A stretch of DNA of 64,000 nt from Dokdonella sp041395345 (GTDB taxonomy: Bacteria; Pseudomonadota; Gammaproteobacteria; Xanthomonadales; Rhodanobacteraceae): NCBI RefSeq assembly GCF_041395345.1, contig NZ_JAWLAR010000022.1, positions 1-64,000 on the forward strand, read 5' to 3'. Position 1 is the first letter of the stretch; every line of letters begins with the position of its first letter. A program made the position numbers and the translations under genes. Positions 1-7,760 of the stretch are shown here, in pieces. A model generated the notes under the pieces. The model was not told the origin of the DNA. It ran no database searches and saw nothing but the letters and a program-made list of their open reading frames with translations.

Positions 1-2
1 AC

Positions 3-266
3 CTGACCGGTGCAGGCGTGTCGGCCAGCATCGACACTGCACTCCACTTTGCCCAGTTGATCGGTGGCGAGTCCATTGCGCAGGCCATCCAGTTCGGCAT
101 CGAGTACTACCCTGCGCCACCACTTTCGGGAACCTCGCCCGCCGAAGCCCCGCGTTCGGCTCAGCAAGCGGTGGATTTCTTCGAAAGGACCAGTGCACGG
201 GATCTGCTCGACTCGACCCCGCCTTTCGCCGGCCTGACCCTGGAATGGCCCGACCGCGCCGCCTGA
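3..266 (+). CDS. DJ-1/PfpI family protein, C-terminal part (cut by window edge)
   Basis: The reading frame is open from the window edge to the stop at 264-266, so only about 87 C-terminal residues are present. They begin L-T-G-A-G-V-S-A-S-I-D and continue with a helix containing G-G-E and then Q-F-G-I-E-Y. This matches my memory of the end of DJ-1/PfpI glutamine-amidotransferase-like proteins, where T-x-A-G-V-S-x-x-I-D-x-A-L is common, including isonitrile hydratase-like members. The nucleophile elbow Cys lies upstream and cannot be checked, so no enzymatic activity can be assigned. The GTG at 18 would give only an 82-residue fragment and is not a credible start. The family call is fairly good; the specific function is unknown. 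Confidence 0.65.
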   Translation: MTGAGVSASIDTALHFAQLIGGESIAQAIQFGIEYYPAPPLSGTSPAEAPRSAQQAVDFFERTSARDLLDSTPPFAGLTLEWPDRAA

Positions 267-326
267 GCAACGCTTTTCCCATTTCGTCCGATTCGGCGAA
301 GGAACTTCGCCCGTGCAGGAGATACC

Positions 327-968
327 ATGGCTGATCTCTACTTCTTCCCGATGGCGTGTTCGCTGGCGAGCCGGATTGCCGCGCTTGAGGCAGGCATCGA
401 ACTGAACTATCACCGCGTCGAATTGTTCGGCGACAAATCACTCGTTGGAGAAGCCGGCAGCCTCAGCGCGATATCGGCGTTGGGAAAGGTTCCCGTGCTG
501 GTACTCGACGATGGCGGCATCCTTACCGAAAACGCGGCCGTACTGCAGGTCATCGCAGATCTGAACCCGGGGTCAGGACTGGCTCCCTCCGCGCTTGACC
601 CCGCCCGCTACGAACTGCAGCAATGGCTGAGCTTCGTCGCCACGGAGTTGCACAAGGGTTTCCTGTTCCCCACTTTCGCGAAGGGCACGCCGGATACAGT
701 CAAGGCCTGGGTACGCGAACAACTGGTCCTGCCTCTTTCGTTCGCCGCAAGCCGACTCGACAAGACCGGCGACTACCTGATCTGCAATCGATTCACCGTG
801 GCCGATGCCTATCTGATCTGGGCGCTGCTGCTGATTCAGGCAGCGGGTGTCGAACTCGGTTCCTGGCCTGCTCTCACAGCCTACTGTGAACGTGTCGTGG
901 CGCGCCCATGCGTTGGCGCTGCCATCGCCCTGGAACGGGACATGTACAGGGCCGGCAAGGCATCCTGA
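327..968 (+). CDS. Glutathione S-transferase, beta-class-like
   Basis: A 213-residue protein of normal GST length. The N-terminal thioredoxin-like domain opens L-Y-F-F-P-M-A-C-S-L-A-S, the pattern of bacterial beta-class GSTs, with the Cys-Ser pair near residue 11. The cis-Pro segment G-K-V-P-V-L and the glutathione-contact segment L-T-E-N-A-A-V follow around residues 50-75. An all-helical domain ends with T-V-A-D-A-Y, the conserved GST N-capping region. AGGAG sits five bases before the ATG. It probably conjugates glutathione to electrophiles in the cytoplasm; the substrate is not predictable. It stands alone on this strand and converges on the glycosyltransferase gene. A second, different GST lies at 23584-24192. 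Confidence 0.88.
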   Translation: MADLYFFPMACSLASRIAALEAGIELNYHRVELFGDKSLVGEAGSLSAISALGKVPVLVLDDGGILTENAAVLQVIADLNPGSGLAPSALDPARYELQQWLSFVATELHKGFLFPTFAKGTPDTVKAWVREQLVLPLSFAASRLDKTGDYLICNRFTVADAYLIWALLLIQAAGVELGSWPALTAYCERVVARPCVGAAIALERDMYRAGKAS

Positions 969-989
969 GTGCCGGTGGTCATCGGGAAA

Positions 990-2750
990 TCAAATCGATG
1001 ATGCAAAACCGTGCCCCAGCAGGGATACAAGCTTCGACTCCAGCCCCCTCGTGAATCCGGCTTCATCGCGAAGTGGCGACGCTTCCATGCGGTTGCGCAG
1101 GCTGGCGCGCAGTTCGGAAATCCGCGCAGGGTCACGGCCAATGTCCCCAGCCATGCGGATATAGGCGTCCACATCAGCAGCGATCCATTCGTTCAAGCCC
1201 AAGCCGGCGAGCACGCTGCCGACCATTCGACCGGCGTGGGAATTGCCGCGCAAGGTGACAACGGGCACTCCCATCCAGAGCGCGCAGCAGGCGATCGTGT
1301 GTCCGCTCCACGGAAACACATCGAGCAGGACATCGATTCGGGAAAACACATCGAAGAAACTCTGTGCCGGATCGGACAGGTGCACCATTTCGATGCGTTC
1401 CGGCCCAACATCCAGCGCGGTGAAACGTTCATGCAGCCGGCGTTGATGCCAGGCATCGAGCTGGTCGCGCGCGATGAGCAGGCGTGCCGTCGGATTCTGC
1501 AGAAGAATTTTCGCCCACGCCTCGACTACCGTGGCATTGAGTTTTTCCAGCTTGTGCAGGCTGCCAAACGTGACGAAGCCATTCTTCTCGAGCGGAGCTG
1601 CCCGAACGTCAGGCGCATGACCAGGCGGACGAAAACACGCGAACGCATCGGGCAAGCGCAGCAGGGATTCGGTTCCGGGCATCGCTTCATCCGCGGGTGC
1701 CGTGAATTGATCCACGATCCGGTAGTCCATGGCACCGAGACCGGTGGTATTGGGATAGCCGAGACAGCTGACCTGGACCGGAGCGGGCTTGCGAGAGAAA
1801 ACGGCCAGTCGCCCGTGTTCGGTATAACCGGCGAGGTCGAACAACACGTCGATCCTGTCCGACCGGATCAGTTTCGCGACGTCATCATCGGACGCACCCG
1901 AAATTTCGCGCCAATGATCCGCATGCGATTGAAGGCGCTGCGTCACGCGGTCGGGTCTCGCCACATCGGAGTAGCAGTAGATCTCGAACTTCGTCCTGTC
2001 ATGGTGTTCCAGGATCGGTTCAAAAAAATAGTTGACCGCATGGGCGCAGAAATCACCCGAGACATAGCCGATGCGGATTTTTTCCGAACGATCAGCCCGA
2101 TTGGACCGAATTTCAGCGTTGCCGAACAAGTCCGAGGCGACACGGCGATGCTCGTCGGCCACCTCTACGGGATCCGCATCGGGCAGGAGATTGAGTACGT
2201 AGAGCAGGCTATTGGCTGCAGCGGGATAAGCCGCTCGAAGCGCGAGGGCTCTCCGGAAAGAGGCTATGGATTCCTCAAGTTCGACATGATCGAGCAGCTG
2301 CATGCCGAGGTTGAACCAGGCCTCGGCGCGCCCGGGATCCAGTCTCGTGGATTCGCGAGTGTGCTCTAGCGCGGCATCATGATCACCCGAATCGGCCAGA
2401 ACCGAGCCCAGGTTCATGTGCGCACCGGCATAGTCCGGACGCAGCGCCAAGGCCTCTCGAAGGTGCTCTGCTGCAGCGGCCAGATCACCAGACTTGTGCA
2501 GGGCATCGCCGAGGTTGTTCCGCAGCACGGGCTGGTCGGGAACCAGATCCACTGCCTGCCGGATGTACGCTACCGCCGTAGCGTGATCGCCCAACTGGTG
2601 ACAGGCCAATCCGTACAGGTGGAGGGCATCGGGATTCCGGGGCTGAAATCCGAGGATACTGGCATAGAGGTTCTTCGCCGCTTCCAGTTCCCCGGCCTTA
2701 TGGAGCCGGATGGCCTTGCTCATCAATTGCTTCAGTTTCTCCGTTTGCAT
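990..2750 (-). CDS. TPR protein with SPINDLY/OGT-type glycosyltransferase domain (GT41-like)
   Basis: 586 residues. Roughly residues 1-200 are tetratricopeptide repeats, with recurring patterns such as A-x-x-x-Y-x-x-A-L and N-L-G-x-x-L. The rest matches the catalytic region of O-linked N-acetylglucosamine transferase/SPINDLY proteins. Signatures include I-G-Y-V-S-G-D-F near 235, the Q-V-S-C-L-G-Y-P-x-T-T-G block near 340, F-G-S-L-H-K-L-x-K, and D-V-F-P-W-S-G-H-T with G-V-P-V-V-T-L-R-G near the end. Known relatives transfer GlcNAc, fucose or other sugars to Ser/Thr of proteins; donor and target cannot be read here. It starts nine bases after the sulfotransferase-like gene on the same strand, so the two probably share a transcript. 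The product is probably cytoplasmic, as no signal peptide is seen. Confidence 0.87.
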   Translation of the reverse strand: MQTEKLKQLMSKAIRLHKAGELEAAKNLYASILGFQPRNPDALHLYGLACHQLGDHATAVAYIRQAVDLVPDQPVLRNNLGDALHKSGDLAAAAEHLREALALRPDYAGAHMNLGSVLADSGDHDAALEHTRESTRLDPGRAEAWFNLGMQLLDHVELEESIASFRRALALRAAYPAAANSLLYVLNLLPDADPVEVADEHRRVASDLFGNAEIRSNRADRSEKIRIGYVSGDFCAHAVNYFFEPILEHHDRTKFEIYCYSDVARPDRVTQRLQSHADHWREISGASDDDVAKLIRSDRIDVLFDLAGYTEHGRLAVFSRKPAPVQVSCLGYPNTTGLGAMDYRIVDQFTAPADEAMPGTESLLRLPDAFACFRPPGHAPDVRAAPLEKNGFVTFGSLHKLEKLNATVVEAWAKILLQNPTARLLIARDQLDAWHQRRLHERFTALDVGPERIEMVHLSDPAQSFFDVFSRIDVLLDVFPWSGHTIACCALWMGVPVVTLRGNSHAGRMVGSVLAGLGLNEWIAADVDAYIRMAGDIGRDPARISELRASLRNRMEASPLRDEAGFTRGLESKLVSLLGHGFASSI

Positions 2751-2759
2751 CGATCAGCT

Positions 2760-3383
2760 TCAGGCGCCTGCGTTGACCAGATCCCAGAATTCTCCGCGAT
2801 CATTGGATCGCGGGAACTCCTCGGCCGGTATTGGCGTGCCCAGAAAGTCGCAGAGGGGTTCCCAGCCCTGCCTGACCTCGAACACGAGCAGCTGATTGGA
2901 CGGAATGCACTCCCTGACAGCTCTATTGTGCGCAACGAACGCCTCCATCAAGCCCTCTCTGTCCAGATCGGGAGGAAATCCCGTCCAGGCGATGACCGCT
3001 TCAGCCATGTCGAGCCAGGCTCGCATTTCCGGTGGCGCCTTGTCCTTGCCCGCAACCAGCTTGAAGATGGTCGATCCGAAACTGTCCGCCCAGCTCTCCG
3101 GACTGCGCTCTGTCAGCACAAATTTCGCTGTCGGATATTTCTTGAGCAGCTCGCGGAAGAAGCCGGCAGTCGGCCAGTCCACGGCACCAGTAAAGCCCTT
3201 GTAGATCGTTTCCCAGTCCGCGCGTCCCTGCAGGGCCTCTGACCAGAGCGGAACCTGTACCGCCATGTTCTTGAGAACCTCTTCCATGTGAAAGCACGGC
3301 CCCAGACCCAGCTGGTTGATCGCAAGCTTCAGCGAATAGGTACCGGTACGTCCAACACCAACACCGATGACATTCAAAGACAC
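2760..3383 (-). CDS. Sulfotransferase-family protein
   Basis: I place the start at the GTG at 3383, giving 207 residues. AGGAG lies seven bases upstream and the protein then begins directly with the nucleotide-binding strand. The frame stays open to 3482, but the extra residues look non-coding. The 5'-phosphosulfate-binding loop is G-V-G-R-T-G-T-Y-S-L-K at residues 6-16. A second motif, E-R-S-P-E-S-W-x-x-S, fits the 3'-phosphate-binding Arg...Ser pattern. This resembles the short bacterial/eukaryotic family of PAPS-dependent sulfotransferase-like proteins; acceptor and true activity are unknown. It is the first gene of a two-gene unit with the TPR/OGT-like gene. Confidence 0.78.
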   Translation of the reverse strand: MSLNVIGVGVGRTGTYSLKLAINQLGLGPCFHMEEVLKNMAVQVPLWSEALQGRADWETIYKGFTGAVDWPTAGFFRELLKKYPTAKFVLTERSPESWADSFGSTIFKLVAGKDKAPPEMRAWLDMAEAVIAWTGFPPDLDREGLMEAFVAHNRAVRECIPSNQLLVFEVRQGWEPLCDFLGTPIPAEEFPRSNDRGEFWDLVNAGA

Positions 3384-3587
3384 CAGAGCTCTCCTCGACT
3401 GGGCTGTGCTACACGTCAATCCACGACCGTCGCCGAAATCCGGATCCGGAAGACGAACTGCATGATAGTCCAACGCTCGCATCGAGGTTAAAAAAATCAG
3501 GCACCCACGCGCACGACACGCGCCCTGATCGGCAACGGTATTCGAATGTGCGGAAAGCTGGCATGTCGCTTCTTCGCTGGAAGCCCT

Positions 3588-3740
3588 TCAGTTTTTGTCA
3601 CGCTTCTCGCAACTGATAGCACCGGCCTTGTCCAAAGCCTCGCTGAAAGCGGTACACGCTGCTGCACCCTGCTCCTGCTCTTCAGCACTGAGTGCGTCCC
3701 GGCCATCTTCATGGGTCCACAGAACGAAGAGGCAATGCAT
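3588..3740 (-). CDS. Small ORF, possible YCII-like fragment
   Basis: A 50-residue reading frame beginning M-H-C-L-F-V-L-W. AAGGAG sits seven bases before the ATG, a much better ribosome site than chance small ORFs have. The pattern hydrophobic strand, then A-L-S-A-E-E-Q, then A-F-S-E-A-L-x-x-A-G-A recalls the first third of YCII/DGPF-domain proteins. The rest of that domain is missing, and I could not recover it in the other two frames downstream. It is either a genuine short protein or a truncated gene remnant. Confidence is low. Confidence 0.35.
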   Translation of the reverse strand: MHCLFVLWTHEDGRDALSAEEQEQGAAACTAFSEALDKAGAISCEKRDKN

Positions 3741-4039
3741 TGTTCGTCTCCTTGACCGGCACGTCAGGCAGCCCGGGCTACCACTGGCATGACGTTCGAG
3801 ACGGACGGATCTGGACAGGTGCCGGGAAAAGCCGAATATCGCGATCGCCATTCCGGTACACCCGCTGCTGCTGGATTCGCGGGTGACAACGAGGACACTC
3901 CCGATCCCGTGTCAGTCTTGCTGGAATGATGGACCTGTCCGCAGTGAAGTCGCCGTCGGGAACGCATTCGACACTTGGCGCACCTATCGCACAGTGACCG
4001 CTATCGAACCTGTTTACGAACCCTGCGCAAAGGTGGACA
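3741..4039. other. Gap with no recognisable gene
   Basis: Short frames here on both strands have no family resemblance and no convincing ribosome sites. On the minus strand this stretch lies downstream of the secreted repeat protein and upstream of the small ORF. No clear terminator hairpin with a T-run was seen. Confidence 0.4.
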
Positions 4040-5317
4040 TCAGTCGAAACTGCTGGTGAAGATCAAACCAGTAGGATCAACGATGCGCGGCGCTGCGATC
4101 AGAAATACGCTGTCTCCGGTGGTACCCGGACGGAATGCCAGATTCGTGGTTTGGCCCGTCGAGGCACCGAACTGATTGCTTGCCAATAAAGACCATTCCG
4201 GCCCGACTGTCGTGTTGATGGTTCCTGGCGCAAGTCCGGTAAAGTTGCCCGATGCATCAAAGATCGGCATGCCTATCGAGACATCCTGCGGTGCCATTCC
4301 GGCATTTCCGGAGCGCATGTAGACCTCGCCGCGGTAGAAATAGCCGGCATGCAAGGCTGCCCGGACCAACTCGTGATCAAACCCTTCGTTGCCGTCACCA
4401 CCGGTGACCTGGACACGCATGGCGTTGGTTGGTGGACTTCCACTGAAGAGTTCATTCGCTGCGAGCGGAACCGTGGTCAGGTTGATCGTTCCTGCACCGA
4501 CGGAAAATGCACGCCAGTTGTCAGGTACGGTGCCGGTTACCGTGCCCTGAATACCTCCACTGTTTCCAACAAAGCCCGGGTTCGGTACGGTATTGGAAGC
4601 GGGTGGCCCCTGCACTTCAGGGAAGGCAAGGATGACGGAATCCTCACCTGCATCATCAGTAAACCGGAATATCAGTTTCCCGAAACGGTCCGGAGCACCG
4701 CCGGTAAGCTGCGAGGCGCTGAACTGTGTCCAGGTGGAAGTTGCATTGCCAACCACGTTCTGAGCGTTGCCGGTGAAGGTGACGGTGGCATCGTAGGCAA
4801 GAATGGACATGGTGAAACCCTGCGACGAATTGTCGGCATTGCCACTTCGTGCATAGACCTTTGCGTCGTAGTTGAGGCCGGGCTGAATCGGGAACAGTCC
4901 GAAAATGCTGTCAAGTGCCTGATCCGTGCCAAACGTTGCGACCGATATCTTGACCGCCTGTGTCGGCGGGCTGCCCGGGAACAACGTGTTTGCGGCCAGG
5001 TCGAGGCGCTCAAGGTTGAGTACGCCCGTACCTTGCGAGAACGCCCTCCAGAGCGTAGGGACGTCCCCATTGACTGTGCCGGTGCCGCCGGGCGATCCGG
5101 AAACTCCCTGAAATGATGCGTTGGGAACAAGATTGGTATCAATCGCCCCTATCGGCGGAGTTCCCGCCAGCAAGTCGCCGCTTGCAACCAGGCTCAGGAA
5201 CAGTAGTGATGCCACGAGGATCGATGCAAAGCCGCGCTTTCCGGAATGCAGCGAGAACACTTCGTGCCTGAGCTGCAAGCTGTCGCAAACTGGAGCCGTG
5301 CCCATGATAGGACGCAT
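4040..5317 (-). CDS. Secreted protein with two internal repeats (carbohydrate-binding-like), FxSSFD tail
   Basis: 425 residues behind a strong GGGGAGGAG ribosome site five bases before the ATG. A long N-region leads to a hydrophobic core, A-S-I-L-V-A-S-L-L-F-L-S-L-V, so the protein is probably exported. Two repeats of about 180 residues follow, near 62-240 and 242-415. Each starts N-x-V-P-N-x-x-F, has T-V-N-G/T-V-T-G then V-P-x-x-W-R-A-F-S, and then G-S-P-P-T-x-A-x-x-V. This is the layout of jelly-roll carbohydrate-binding (CBM4/9-like) modules, though that fold is inference. There is no catalytic domain. The C-terminus L-I-F-T-S-S-F-D resembles the end of the DUF1501 protein at 19900. The gene is alone on its transcript behind an AT-rich promoter region. 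Confidence 0.7.
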   Translation of the reverse strand: MRPIMGTAPVCDSLQLRHEVFSLHSGKRGFASILVASLLFLSLVASGDLLAGTPPIGAIDTNLVPNASFQGVSGSPGGTGTVNGDVPTLWRAFSQGTGVLNLERLDLAANTLFPGSPPTQAVKISVATFGTDQALDSIFGLFPIQPGLNYDAKVYARSGNADNSSQGFTMSILAYDATVTFTGNAQNVVGNATSTWTQFSASQLTGGAPDRFGKLIFRFTDDAGEDSVILAFPEVQGPPASNTVPNPGFVGNSGGIQGTVTGTVPDNWRAFSVGAGTINLTTVPLAANELFSGSPPTNAMRVQVTGGDGNEGFDHELVRAALHAGYFYRGEVYMRSGNAGMAPQDVSIGMPIFDASGNFTGLAPGTINTTVGPEWSLLASNQFGASTGQTTNLAFRPGTTGDSVFLIAAPRIVDPTGLIFTSSFD

Positions 5318-5726
5318 GACGTTCTCCTCCCCGAGGGCGGAGCCACTCTAGGTGCCCGCCAGAATGTGTATGCACCTTATCAGCTTGGGCGCTACTCGCC
5401 AACATATTTGCCAAATAATATCAAGCAATCTGATCACAATTTGTGACATCATCCTGACAAATCGCGAAATCACATCAGCGCAGCATCCCTGCACATCGGG
5501 CTTCCATTTTCCTGTACTACGGATCCGCGCTCGGTTGGCGCTCCTGATTGCCCCGAATCGAGAGGACAACAGAGCTCGCGTCGATTTCGGCTCGGAACGC
5601 ATCAACCACCGGCTGCACCGGAGCGTTTGTCAACGCCGGCGCAACGCCCACTCCTTTGGATCCTTCATCGCGCATTCCGCGTAGGGATGGCGAAGTTTCT
5701 GTCGCAGACAGGCTGCAACCCCTTGC
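5318..5726. promoter_or_regulatory. AT-rich intergenic region upstream of the secreted repeat protein
   Basis: No credible gene. Around 5380-5480 the sequence is clearly richer in A and T than its surroundings and holds the inverted repeat at 5434-5446. It most likely carries the promoter of the minus-strand secreted protein and the downstream end of the haem A synthase transcript. No T-run terminator was seen. Confidence 0.5.
5434..5446. promoter_or_regulatory. Inverted repeat TCACAA-T-TTGTGA, possible operator
   Basis: Perfect 6-bp arms around a single central base, about 117 bases upstream of the ATG at 5317. The half-site TTGTGA/TCACAA resembles CRP/FNR-family half-sites, but the spacing is much tighter than the classic TGTGA-N6-TCACA. 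It may belong to another dimeric regulator. Confidence 0.35.
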
Positions 5727-6800
5727 CTACATCTTTCGTGCGGGTCGGGAAGTCCAGCAATAGCCGGCCACCAGCACACTGCTGAGCAGGAGAACCGCCC
5801 CGCCCTGATGCAGGGTTCCAAGCCAGACCGGGACGAACCAGAGCAGGGTGCAGATTCCGAGCGTGACCTGGAGCAGAGCCATGGCCAGGAGGGCATGGCG
5901 CGAACGGGCTTGCGCGCAATCCTGCGCCCTGCCGCGCAGCCGCCACCAGATCCACAGGGTTGTCGCCAGCGTGGTCAGGGCCAGCAGCCTGTGCACGAAT
6001 TGCACCGTCACCGGGTTCTCGAAGAAGTTGGTCCAAGCCGGTTGCAGGGCCAGCAGGTTGGGTGGCACCCATTGCCCGGCCATGAGCGGAAAGGTGTTGT
6101 ACATGAGACCAGCGCGCAAACCGGCAACGAAGGCGCCGAAGACGATGGTCAGGGCCACCAGGGTGAGCAGAATGCCGCCCGGCCAGGCACTCTCGGCATT
6201 TTCGACGGCTGCCCGTGTCCTTGCCAGCAGCAAGCCCAGAGCTATCCGCAGCATCAGTGCGTAAACGATCAGGGCAAGACCCAGATGCGCTGCCAGTCGA
6301 TACGGACTGACGCGCGGGACGTCGACCAGGCCACTCTTGACCATGTACCAGCCCAGATAACCCTGCGCACCACCGAGCACGAGTATTCCGAGCAGCGGCC
6401 AGCGCAAGTTTCCGGGTATCGCACCCCGAAGCCAGAACCAGGCCAGCGGCAAGGCGAACCAGAGGCCGAGCACGCGGGCCAGCAAACGGTGAACGTACTC
6501 GAACCAGAAGATCGTCTTGAATTCGCCCAGGTCCATGCCGTGGTTCACCGCGGAGTACTGCGGGCTCTCCTGATAGCGGCCGAATTCGGCCTGCCATTCC
6601 GATTCGCCAATGGGAGGCAATATGCCGGTTACCGGCTTCCAGTCGACGATGGACAAGCCCGACTCGGTAAGACGCGTGGCACCACCCACCATGACCAGAG
6701 CCAGCAGCACGGCGCAACAGCTCAGCAGCCACCAACCGACAGCGCGCGGGCGCGCGCGATCGACTGTTTGCTGATCCGGGTGCTGCGCCATGACCGACAT
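5727..6800 (-). CDS. ctaA: Haem A synthase (COX15/CtaA)
   Basis: 357 residues of a multi-pass inner-membrane protein with about eight hydrophobic segments. Two pseudo-repeats carry the haem-ligand histidines: E-Y-V-H-R and A-A-H-L-G in the first half, F-V-H-R-L-L and T-L-H-Q-G-G in the second. The early G-G-x-T-R-L-T-x-S-G-L-S motif is diagnostic of COX15-type enzymes. It oxidises the C8 methyl of haem O to make haem A for cytochrome oxidase. GGAG six bases before the ATG at 6800 supports this start over the in-frame ATG three codons later. The usual partner ctaB and the oxidase subunits are not in the window. It is divergent from fabA. Confidence 0.92.
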   Translation of the reverse strand: MSVMAQHPDQQTVDRARPRAVGWWLLSCCAVLLALVMVGGATRLTESGLSIVDWKPVTGILPPIGESEWQAEFGRYQESPQYSAVNHGMDLGEFKTIFWFEYVHRLLARVLGLWFALPLAWFWLRGAIPGNLRWPLLGILVLGGAQGYLGWYMVKSGLVDVPRVSPYRLAAHLGLALIVYALMLRIALGLLLARTRAAVENAESAWPGGILLTLVALTIVFGAFVAGLRAGLMYNTFPLMAGQWVPPNLLALQPAWTNFFENPVTVQFVHRLLALTTLATTLWIWWRLRGRAQDCAQARSRHALLAMALLQVTLGICTLLWFVPVWLGTLHQGGAVLLLSSVLVAGYCWTSRPARKM

Positions 6801-7243
6801 CTTCTACTCCATACCTGAGTGCCCGAGATGGCTCAGGCTTACCGTAACCGATCCAGTCGCCGTCCGAATTCGGTGTACGCGACAACGACAATTCTAGCGT
6901 GCCGACTTGCCACTGCCCTGGCCACGCCGAGAAGCGGTGGCCATTCTGCACCGACGCCCGACCTCCGGGTATTGCGTCGTTTGGCCGCACGACTGCTCTC
7001 TTGCAGGGATGCGCTCGGCCACATCACAACGATGTGTCTTGCGAGATACCTGATTTCGGGGATTGGCATGCAGTTGCTCCATCCACGCCGATCGTCGTGT
7101 CCGCCTGGATCGGATTCATGGCTGCAGTCAGTTCCCTGCAAATGCAACATACGCCATCGCATGGTCGGATCAGCTTGACCTGCAGCGGGGTGTACCCGGA
7201 CTATCCTCAACCAGACAAGCCTGTTTTTTCCCCTGGAAACTTG
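6801..7243. promoter_or_regulatory. Divergent intergenic region between ctaA and fabA
   Basis: About 440 bases without a supported gene. The fabA frame is open back to 6899, but the extra residues look non-coding and fabA already has its full family length from 7244. A TTGACC element at 7175-7180 could be a -35 box for fabA, with a weak GACTAT 18 bases on. This promoter guess is low confidence. I could not spot a convincing FabR/FadR-type operator by eye. Confidence 0.35.
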
Positions 7244-7759
7244 ATGACACGACTTGGTAGCTACGATCGCGACCAGCTTCTGGTGTGCGCACGCGGTGGG
7301 CTGTTCGGCGAAGGCAATGCGCGCCTCCCGGCACCACCGATGCTGATGTTCGACCGCATTACCCAGGTCGACGACACGAGCGGTCGATACGGCAAGGGCC
7401 TGCTCTGCGCGGAGCTCGATATCAAGCCTGATCTCTGGTTTTTCGACTGCCACTTCATCGGTGACCCGGTGATGCCTGGCTGTCTTGGCCTGGACGCCAT
7501 GTGGCAGCTGGCCGGGTTTTTCCTGCCCTGGCTCGGTGAACCGGGGCGCGGTCGCGCGCTCGGTGTCGGTGAGGTCAAGTTCACCGGCCAGGTGCTGCCT
7601 GAAGCAAGACTGGTCCGCTACGAAATCCACGTTCGTCGGGTCATGCGAGCCAAGCTGGCCCTGGTCATCGCTGACGGCCACACCTTCGTCGATGATCGCG
7701 AGATCTATGTCGCCAGGGACCTTCGCGTAGGCCTCTTCCAGTCAACCGAGGGGTTTTGA
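7244..7759 (+). CDS. fabA: 3-hydroxydecanoyl-ACP dehydratase/isomerase
   Basis: 171 residues from the ATG at 7244, exactly the usual FabA length. The active-site helix and loop F-F-D-C-H-F-I-G-D-P-V-M-P-G-C-L-G-L-D place the catalytic pair at His70 and Asp84, as in E. coli. The enzyme dehydrates 3-hydroxydecanoyl-ACP and isomerises trans-2- to cis-3-decenoyl-ACP, the branch point for anaerobic unsaturated fatty acid synthesis. fabB follows one base after the stop, so the two are certainly co-expressed. The frame extends upstream without a start as good as this one. Confidence 0.96.
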   Translation: MTRLGSYDRDQLLVCARGGLFGEGNARLPAPPMLMFDRITQVDDTSGRYGKGLLCAELDIKPDLWFFDCHFIGDPVMPGCLGLDAMWQLAGFFLPWLGEPGRGRALGVGEVKFTGQVLPEARLVRYEIHVRRVMRAKLALVIADGHTFVDDREIYVARDLRVGLFQSTEGF

Positions 7760-7760
7760 C

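Noticed and set aside
5665..6990. 441-codon minus-strand frame overlapping ctaA
   Set aside because: Alternative frame of the haem A synthase gene; Arg/Gly-rich translation with no membrane pattern.
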